The notes under the pieces: model-generated
Databases searched by the model: none
What the model was told of the DNA's origin: nothing
What the model saw: only the letters and a program-made list of their open reading frames with translations
Shown here: piece by piece, positions 6,029 to 9,392 of the stretch
Layout of the letters: every line of letters begins with the position of its first letter
How positions within the stretch are numbered: position 1 is the stretch's first letter
NCBI GenBank assembly: GCA_903887655.1
Contig: CAISQQ010000456.1
Coordinates: 1-9,392 of the forward strand
Length of the DNA: 9,392 nt
Direction of reading: 5' to 3'
From: an uncultured Burkholderiales bacterium
GTDB lineage: Bacteria > Pseudomonadota > Gammaproteobacteria > Burkholderiales > Burkholderiaceae_C
Position numbers and translations under genes: made by a program

Positions 6029-6612
6029 CAATACGCCTCCCAGTCACCCAGCGCAGTCATCTCGACCTTGTCCTTAGGGCAGATGGGGGGACCGTAGGAC
6101 AAGAATTTTTTGAGCATGGGCACTTGATAGCCGCATTTCTCGCATTTCGCTCGGGGTCGATGGGTTCTGCTGTGTTTGATCATGTGGACTTTGAGGTGTC
6201 CATGGGGGTAGGGGCCGAGGACGCTCAAGAGCTCTTGGAGTTTTTCTTTCAAAAGAGGACCCGCGGCGGCACTTCTCATGGGGCCCACCATCCCAAGTTT
6301 GATTGCCATCTTTTTGAATTCCTTGCCATGTTTGTGCTGACAGTCGTCGACGGCGTGAACCAATTCATGCACCAGGGTGTCAAGGACATCGTAGGCATTG
6401 GCCAGTGTTGGCGAGACAAAGACCTGATTGATGCCATTGGCTGCACTTTTCTTGGACCAGCATTGACCAATGTGACCACTGCGAACACCGGTGCTGGTGA
6501 AGCCACAAGACACCTGGCAAGGCGGTACGGCATAGCCTTTTGCTGCAAAAAGTGGTTTCAGGAGATCAATGGCGTGGAGTAACCAAGCTTCTCGGGTGTC
6601 GTGATTTGTCAT
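6028..6612 (-). CDS. SprT-like zinc metalloprotease
   Basis: The product has 194 aa. HELVH (residues 82-86) is the zinc-binding HExxH motif, and H93 or H95 in CQHKHGKEF supplies the third ligand, the pattern of SprT/Spartan-like proteases. C157 and C160 (CEKCGY) with C178 (PPICPKD) form a C-terminal zinc ribbon in which the fourth Cys position is Asp181, so metal binding there may be incomplete or use another residue. Eukaryotic Spartan cuts proteins crosslinked to DNA. Bacterial SprT-like proteins of this size are common in phages and accessory regions, and their substrates are mostly unknown. The stop overlaps the start of the next gene. The ATG at 6612 lacks a strong ribosome binding site, but no better in-frame start is seen. 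It is read divergently from the MNT/HEPN pair. Confidence 0.88.
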   Translation of the reverse strand: MTNHDTREAWLLHAIDLLKPLFAAKGYAVPPCQVSCGFTSTGVRSGHIGQCWSKKSAANGINQVFVSPTLANAYDVLDTLVHELVHAVDDCQHKHGKEFKKMAIKLGMVGPMRSAAAGPLLKEKLQELLSVLGPYPHGHLKVHMIKHSRTHRPRAKCEKCGYQVPMLKKFLSYGPPICPKDKVEMTALGDWEAY

Positions 6613-6663
6613 GGCATCTGAACTGTAGGATCGATGCCTGATGATGAAAGCTCAAAAGATCAT

Positions 6664-6733
6664 TGTGCGAGCTAGCACACTGTTCATTAATCCAGTTTTA
6701 ATCGATTATTTTTGGCCACCAATTAGCTGGCCA
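6664..6733. promoter_or_regulatory. Palindromic sites in the divergent promoter region
   Basis: TGTGC (6664-6668) and GCACA (6675-6679) form a small inverted repeat around GAGCTA. The palindrome TGGCCA occurs twice, at 6713-6718 and 6728-6733, 15 bp apart, just upstream of the possible MNT -35 box at 6742. Toxin-antitoxin operons are usually autoregulated at such sites, so these are candidate operators. Each is short enough to be chance. Confidence 0.28.
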
Positions 6734-6741
6734 TCTTATGA

Positions 6742-6770
6742 TTGGCACAGATAAAATTTTCATGTCTCAT
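6742..6770 (+). promoter_or_regulatory. Possible sigma-70 promoter for the MNT/HEPN operon
   Basis: TTGGCA (6742-6747; 5 of 6) and TCTCAT (6765-6770; 4 of 6) are separated by 17 nt in an AT-rich stretch. The leader to the MNT ATG at 6947 would be about 170 nt, long for such an operon, unless the short frame at 6840 is translated first. Confidence 0.3.
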
Positions 6771-6839
6771 CGCTAATTACATGCAAAGACCATCACAAGT
6801 GCATGTCCCCAAATCCTAGAAGACACGGACTTCAAGAGC

Positions 6840-6956
6840 ATGCCCAACATTCAAAATAAACCCGATCTGACCCAGAACGAATGGTTGGGGGAGTTGGACT
6901 GGCTCATGGGTGGCTCAGCATGTGGCAGCTTGGAGTTCAGATCAACATGCGCCTAA
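6840..6956 (+). CDS. Possible 38-aa leader peptide upstream of the MNT gene
   Basis: An ATG at 6840 opens 38 codons (MPNIQNKPDLTQNEWLGELD at the start) ending with TAA at 6954-6956, 10 nt inside the MNT gene. AAGAG lies just before the ATG, too close to be a good ribosome binding site. The overlap would allow translation to be passed to the MNT start, whose own GGAG is distant. The protein is acidic and unfamiliar. It may be a leader, a remnant or chance. Confidence 0.25.
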   Translation: MPNIQNKPDLTQNEWLGELDWLMGGSACGSLEFRSTCA

Positions 6957-7267
6957 GTAACGACCAAATACAAGTGATACGTCAAGCCGCGACCTCGGCA
7001 TTTGGCCAAGGCACATCGGTGTGGCTCTTTGGTTCACGGGTTGATGACGCAAAAAAAGGTGGCGATATCGATCTTTTGGTCTGCCCACAAGTCCGCACCC
7101 CCGCACATGGCTCAGATCCGCAGCAGACTTTGATGCAAAAAATCAAAATGTTGACTCTCCTTGAGAGACAGTTGGGCGAGCGCAAAATTGACGTTGTTGT
7201 GGAGCATCCCCAAGACTTGCGCCCCATTGTTGAAGTGGCCCACAACACAGGCATCCAACTCCTATGA
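6947..7267 (+). CDS. MNT-type minimal nucleotidyltransferase (MntA-like antitoxin)
   Basis: The product of 106 aa has the minimal nucleotidyltransferase fold. GSR (29-31) in WLFGSRVDDAKKGGDIDLLV and the Asp40-Ile-Asp42 pair form the GSRX8DXD signature, and Asp82 in RKIDVVVE is the third catalytic carboxylate. In characterised MNT/HEPN pairs the enzyme transfers AMP from ATP to a Tyr of the partner HEPN RNase and so acts as antitoxin. Its stop overlaps the start of the HEPN gene by ATGA. I chose the ATG at 6947 because it matches the usual family start and has GGAG at 6932-6935, though 11 nt away. An in-frame ATG at 6881 has no ribosome binding site. All catalytic residues appear intact. Confidence 0.88.
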   Translation: MRLSNDQIQVIRQAATSAFGQGTSVWLFGSRVDDAKKGGDIDLLVCPQVRTPAHGSDPQQTLMQKIKMLTLLERQLGERKIDVVVEHPQDLRPIVEVAHNTGIQLL

Positions 7268-7728
7268 AGCACACCTTAGAACAACTGGCGCTGCAGTACA
7301 GCATGGCTTTGTGCCAAGGCCATGCTGACGCCTTGGAAGATGCCTTGCAAGACCTCCAAGTCCGGGCAATGGGTGTGGAAGACTACAAGCACCTGAACAA
7401 AGTTGACCGCCGACTTTTGGACCAATTCGCTTACCGTTACACCCGACTGCAAGACGACATGGGCGCCAAACTGATGCCCGCCATACTCAAAGCTCTGGGC
7501 GAAGATGTCGCACCCATGTCGGCCTTGGACCGCTTTGCCCGGTTGGAGCAATTGGGCTGGCTGCTCAGCGCTGACGACTGGCAAACACTGCGTCAAATCC
7601 GTCATCAGTTTACCCAGGACGATCACCTCAACCCCAGGGAGCACTTTGAACACTTGCAAGCTGCCATACATGCCGCTGAGCAGCTCTTGTCGGTGCTTGC
7701 GCGCTTGCAAAATAAAAACAGACCATGA
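7264..7728 (+). CDS. HEPN-domain partner of MNT (HepT-like), degenerate active site
   Basis: The 154-aa, almost wholly helical protein is the second gene of an ATGA-coupled MNT/HEPN pair. The stretch from VDRRLLDQFAYRYTRLQDDM (47-66) through the Leu-rich LDRFARLEQLGWLLSADDW (88-106) to LRQIRHQF is typical of the HEPN proteins next to minimal nucleotidyltransferases. These are RNase toxins with an RNxxxH / RX4HXY motif in the last third. Here the aligned residues are R113 HQFT Q118 D D120: the catalytic His is Gln and the following Tyr, the AMP acceptor in HepT, is Asp. H121 is three residues further on. The protein therefore probably lacks RNase activity, unless H114 or H121 substitutes. The fold and gene order are otherwise intact, with no frameshift. 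Confidence 0.82.
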   Translation: MKHTLEQLALQYSMALCQGHADALEDALQDLQVRAMGVEDYKHLNKVDRRLLDQFAYRYTRLQDDMGAKLMPAILKALGEDVAPMSALDRFARLEQLGWLLSADDWQTLRQIRHQFTQDDHLNPREHFEHLQAAIHAAEQLLSVLARLQNKNRP

Positions 7729-7765
7729 GTGAAAGCTTGGCGATGTTGGCCTCCATGCTTAAGTG
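7724..7765 (+). other. Possible 13-codon coupled ORF, truncated gene start
   Basis: The ATG at 7724 overlaps the HEPN stop as ATGA and reads MSESLAMLASMLK before TGA. The frame after the stop stays open for about 35 more codons. This looks like the beginning of a third operon gene that has been cut short, but so short a frame could be chance. Confidence 0.2.
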
Positions 7766-7902
7766 AAGCGCTCGTCCCTTGCGCGGTAAACCCTGGCGGT
7801 CATGGCGAGGTCAAAATCGCGAACTGCTAAGCCTGCTGTATTGGGGCAGCCGAGCGAAAAGCTATTAGGTGGCAGCACTTTTTTCTTGGGGTGCTAAATC
7901 TC

Positions 7903-7930
7903 TCCTGAAATCTATCGATTCCGTTCAGGA
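7903..7930. repeat. Inverted repeat TCCTGAA...TTCAGGA
   Basis: TCCTGAA at 7903-7909 and TTCAGGA at 7924-7930 are perfect complements across a 14-nt loop containing ATCGAT. No T-run follows on either strand, so it is not a standard intrinsic terminator. It may be an operator or a transcript hairpin. Confidence 0.4.
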
Positions 7931-7938
7931 TCTCCCTT

Positions 7939-7957
7939 TCTTCCAATCCTTGGAAGA
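7939..7957. repeat. Perfect 8-bp hairpin TCTTCCAA-TCC-TTGGAAGA
   Basis: Two perfect 8-nt arms flank a 3-nt loop, eight bases after the preceding inverted repeat. No T-run follows. Together the pair may form a tandem hairpin at the end of the MNT/HEPN transcript that protects or ends it, or may be a protein-binding site. Confidence 0.4.
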
Positions 7958-8087
7958 TTCCGAAACCAGTCACAACAATAAAACTCAAATAACGATCACA
8001 GGATCACCGTGTGAGCTTGACAAGCCATAAAGTCCAAATCACCCTGAAGTCAGGATCAACACAGGATTGAAAGGACAAGACTGCACC

Positions 8088-8576
8088 ATGACCGCCCAAG
8101 CGACCGAAATATTGCTCTTTGAAGGTGAAGAGCTGAGTCTCTCTAATGAGCCCCTCGAGCATTTTCTGGACAACCAGCCACCCCCTGTGAAGTTCATGTC
8201 TCCCCATACCGCGCTTTGGCGCGGTTACATCGGCACGTGGTCGATTGAGGGCGAGCGGCTTTACCTCAAAAAGCTCCAAGCCACGATCCTTGATGAGGTG
8301 TCTGGGGGGCTTCGAGATGTGGGACTCGATGCCGTGTTTCCGGGCTTTCCCGATGGGGTGTTTGCCCATTGGTTCTCGGGTGAGCTGCGGTGTGCTCGGG
8401 GTGCCTTGCTCAAATACGTGCACGTGGGATTTGGCAGTGTGTATGAGCGAGACCTCTTTTTTAAAGTCAAAAAAGGCGTGGTGATCGATCGCCGTGAGGT
8501 GGTCAATGGCGTTGCCCCTGAGGGTGTTCACGACAGCGATGATATTGAAGCGTTGGTTGATGTTCGGAGAGATTGA
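8088..8576 (+). CDS. Uncharacterised soluble protein with HTALWRGYIGTW motif
   Basis: The 162-aa protein has no signal peptide or membrane segment and is acidic at its N-terminus. After EILLFEGEELSL (7-18) comes PHTALWRGYIGTWSIEGERLYL (39-60), where WRGYIGTW and the following E-x-L-YL stretch resemble a conserved block of hypothetical proteins found in many bacteria. A Gly/Phe-rich segment (82-100) and an alternating beta-like stretch (FFKVKKGVVIDRREVV) follow. It looks like a single beta-rich domain. No catalytic motif is evident. I chose ATG 8088, although AAGGA (8071-8075) is 12 nt away; an in-frame TTG at 8067 is the alternative. It leads a compact cluster, the next frame beginning 3 nt after its stop. 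Confidence 0.78.
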   Translation: MTAQATEILLFEGEELSLSNEPLEHFLDNQPPPVKFMSPHTALWRGYIGTWSIEGERLYLKKLQATILDEVSGGLRDVGLDAVFPGFPDGVFAHWFSGELRCARGALLKYVHVGFGSVYERDLFFKVKKGVVIDRREVVNGVAPEGVHDSDDIEALVDVRRD

Positions 8577-8579
8577 AAG

Positions 8580-8678
8580 ATGATGATCTACTTGGTTTTT
8601 GCGATCAGTCAATGCTTGACCCAAACCTTTGGCCAGGCCCGAAAGTCCGTGGACATCGAGAAGCGACATGAGCGGTGA
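8580..8678 (+). CDS. Candidate 32-aa small protein
   Basis: Starting 3 nt after the previous stop, ATG ATG at 8580 opens 32 codons (MMIYLVFAISQCLTQTFGQA then RKSVDIEKRHER), overlapping the next gene by 11 nt. GGAGAG at 8566-8571 is 8 nt upstream, a good ribosome binding site. The hydrophobic N-terminus and charged tail suit a small membrane-anchored peptide or a leader that couples translation to the membrane protein at 8668. It fills the only gap in an otherwise closely packed cluster, which supports reality, but its length makes chance possible. Confidence 0.4.
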   Translation: MMIYLVFAISQCLTQTFGQARKSVDIEKRHER

Positions 8679-9303
8679 GACGGCACTTGGGGTGGTCCTC
8701 TACTTGTTGAGCGGGGCGCTGGTCATGTGGGCGCTAAAACACCACGTGGCGGTTTACCAAGAAAAGCACAAGGCCAAGCGTTTCAGCAGTGACTTGATGC
8801 AGGCTTACCGAGAGTCTTATCCTGAGCTCGCAAAGCCCGCCCAAAAAACCGAGGACCAGGTCTTTGTGGTTTTTGCCTTGTTGATGTGGCCCATCGTGGT
8901 GGTGATCGGCCTCGTGGCTTTGTATTTTCCCCATTGGATTTCCAAGCGCTCTCCCTACAAGGACGTCCAGCACAACCCCGAGGATGATTTCTTTTGTCAG
9001 CGCGAGCACATCGTCAAACTGCCCACGCCGACAGAGGCAGAGCGCGATGCGGTGATCACCGACCCCTTGGGCCGTGTGCCCCCAGAACCCTTTGGGCATT
9101 TGGCCCCAGGGTGGAGAGCGTTTTTGGCGCTTCAAAAACCAGGATTTCAATTGTGGTCGTTCAAAGTACCGGGCAACTTTGTGTCCTTTCAAGCCAAAAA
9201 CGCTCAAGGCCGCGAGTGGTCGGTGGCCCAGGATGAAAAAATGGGATTTGCCTGGGTACACAAGGGTAAGATCAAAGCTGAATTTTTAACACAATGGGAC
9301 TGA
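8668..9303 (+). CDS. Two-helix membrane protein of unknown function
   Basis: The product has 211 aa. Membrane helices are predicted at about residues 6-24 (ALGVVLYLLSGALVMWAL) and 65-87 (VFVVFALLMWPIVVVIGLVA). Between them is a charged loop of about 40 residues (HKAKRFSSDLMQAYRESYPE). The C-terminal half (90-211) is soluble and may form a small beta domain, with PGWRAFLALQKPGFQLWSF (147-165) and an ending FAWVHKGKIKAEFLTQW. Charges (Lys/Arg after the first helix and after the second) place the loop and the C-terminal domain ambiguously. No known family is recognised. ATG 8668 has GAGAAG at 8658-8663, a close but usable ribosome binding site. The next gene starts 2 nt after its stop, so they share an operon. 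Confidence 0.75.
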   Translation: MSGETALGVVLYLLSGALVMWALKHHVAVYQEKHKAKRFSSDLMQAYRESYPELAKPAQKTEDQVFVVFALLMWPIVVVIGLVALYFPHWISKRSPYKDVQHNPEDDFFCQREHIVKLPTPTEAERDAVITDPLGRVPPEPFGHLAPGWRAFLALQKPGFQLWSFKVPGNFVSFQAKNAQGREWSVAQDEKMGFAWVHKGKIKAEFLTQWD

Positions 9304-9305
9304 CC

Positions 9306-9392
9306 ATGACTTTGCGAATGACCTTGCTCCTGGGCTGTTTGGCGTTTGTGAGCCTGAGCGCCATCGCAGACTACAAGCCCAGTGCCACCTCC
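9306..9392 (+). CDS. Exported protein, N-terminus only (runs off right edge)
   Basis: The ATG at 9306 lies 2 nt after the stop of the membrane-protein gene. The 29 visible codons begin MTLRMTLLLGCLAFVSLSAI and continue ADYKPSATS. This is a Sec signal peptide with a likely signal peptidase I site after AIA (residues 19-21). LLLGC at 7-11 resembles a lipobox but sits early in the hydrophobic core, so a lipoprotein is less likely. The mature part would be periplasmic or secreted. Its adjacency suggests work with the membrane protein. Confidence 0.7.
   Translation, partial: MTLRMTLLLGCLAFVSLSAIADYKPSATS

Larger units (their letters stand above)
6613..6946. other. AT-rich divergent intergenic region between the SprT-like gene and the MNT gene
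   Basis: This region is distinctly more AT-rich than its surroundings from about 6680 to 6780 and should hold both divergent promoters. For the right side, TTGGCA (6742-6747) and TCTCAT (6765-6770) are spaced by 17 nt. For the left side, TTGGTG and TAAAAC on the minus strand around 6720-6695 are spaced by 16 nt. Palindromic sites are listed separately. A 38-codon frame (6840-6956) runs into the MNT start. Confidence 0.5.
7729..8087. other. Non-coding stretch with hairpins and CAGGATC repeats
   Basis: No convincing gene is seen. A 31-codon frame at 7802-7897 (starting MARSKSRTAKPAVLGQ) has no clear ribosome binding site. Two inverted repeats (7903-7930 and 7939-7957) and four copies of CAGGAT (7926, 7999, 8051, 8062) lie in the right half, upstream of the gene at 8088. 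A promoter for that gene should be here, but I cannot place a clear one. Confidence 0.5.

Noticed and set aside
7903..7957. Intrinsic terminator for the MNT/HEPN operon
   Set aside because: Both hairpins lack a following T-run on either strand and have modest GC, so they are listed only as inverted repeats.
8004..8669. 221-codon open frame on the minus strand
   Set aside because: It lies opposite two closely packed plus-strand frames, lacks a ribosome binding site and domain character, and its length follows from the codon bias of the real genes.
1..9392. CRISPR array, tRNA or rRNA genes, insertion sequences
   Set aside because: I saw no regularly spaced repeats, no tRNA-like or rRNA sequence, and no transposase or integrase motif on either strand.

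Overview
The window looks like an accessory region of a moderately GC-rich (mid-50s percent by eye) betaproteobacterial chromosome. Burkholderiales/Comamonadaceae is my best guess from codon use, Shine-Dalgarno strength and protein flavour. That is inference: there is no rRNA, tRNA or other taxonomic marker, and no recognisable phage structural gene, integrase, IS element or CRISPR array.

Layout, left to right. (1) Positions 1-60 hold the signal-peptide start of a minus-strand gene that leaves the window. (2) Positions 170-229 hold a decayed second copy of the 3' end of the large nuclease gene found intact at 2678-4639. (3) A minus-strand gene (438-1580) encodes a Ser/Ala/Gly/Asn-rich low-complexity protein. 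(4) A plus-strand NAD(P)H-dependent FMN reductase (1973-2547) is broken by a frameshift near its N-terminus. (5) A minus-strand block from 6612 down to 2678 encodes a SprT-like zinc metalloprotease, a translationally coupled 83-aa protein, an HTH-WYL-WCX regulator and a DUF2779 protein. The DUF2779 protein combines a Cas4-like PD-(D/E)XK/Fe-S nuclease with a DEDDy-type exonuclease domain. (6) A plus-strand MNT nucleotidyltransferase/HEPN pair (6947-7728) is arranged like a toxin-antitoxin operon, but the HEPN active site is degenerate. (7) A tight plus-strand cluster from 8088 to the right edge holds an uncharacterised soluble protein, a 32-aa ORF, a two-helix membrane protein and the start of an exported protein.

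How the genes may work together. The WYL regulator and DUF2779 nuclease are 10 nt apart and clearly form an operon. Three copies of TGAAAGT lie in and upstream of the predicted promoter and are a candidate operator. WYL/WCX regulators are known to sense nucleic-acid ligands and often control defence or DNA-damage genes, so WYL plus dual nuclease, possibly with the SprT-like protease (a family that includes DNA-protein crosslink proteases), is the best candidate for a less-described DNA-processing or defence module. The neighbouring MNT/HEPN pair strengthens the accessory/defence-island impression. The HEPN protein has lost both the catalytic His and the Tyr of the RX4HXY motif, which suggests an inactivated toxin or a changed role.

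The nuclease 3'-end remnant and the frameshifted reductase indicate past duplication and decay between 170 and 2678.
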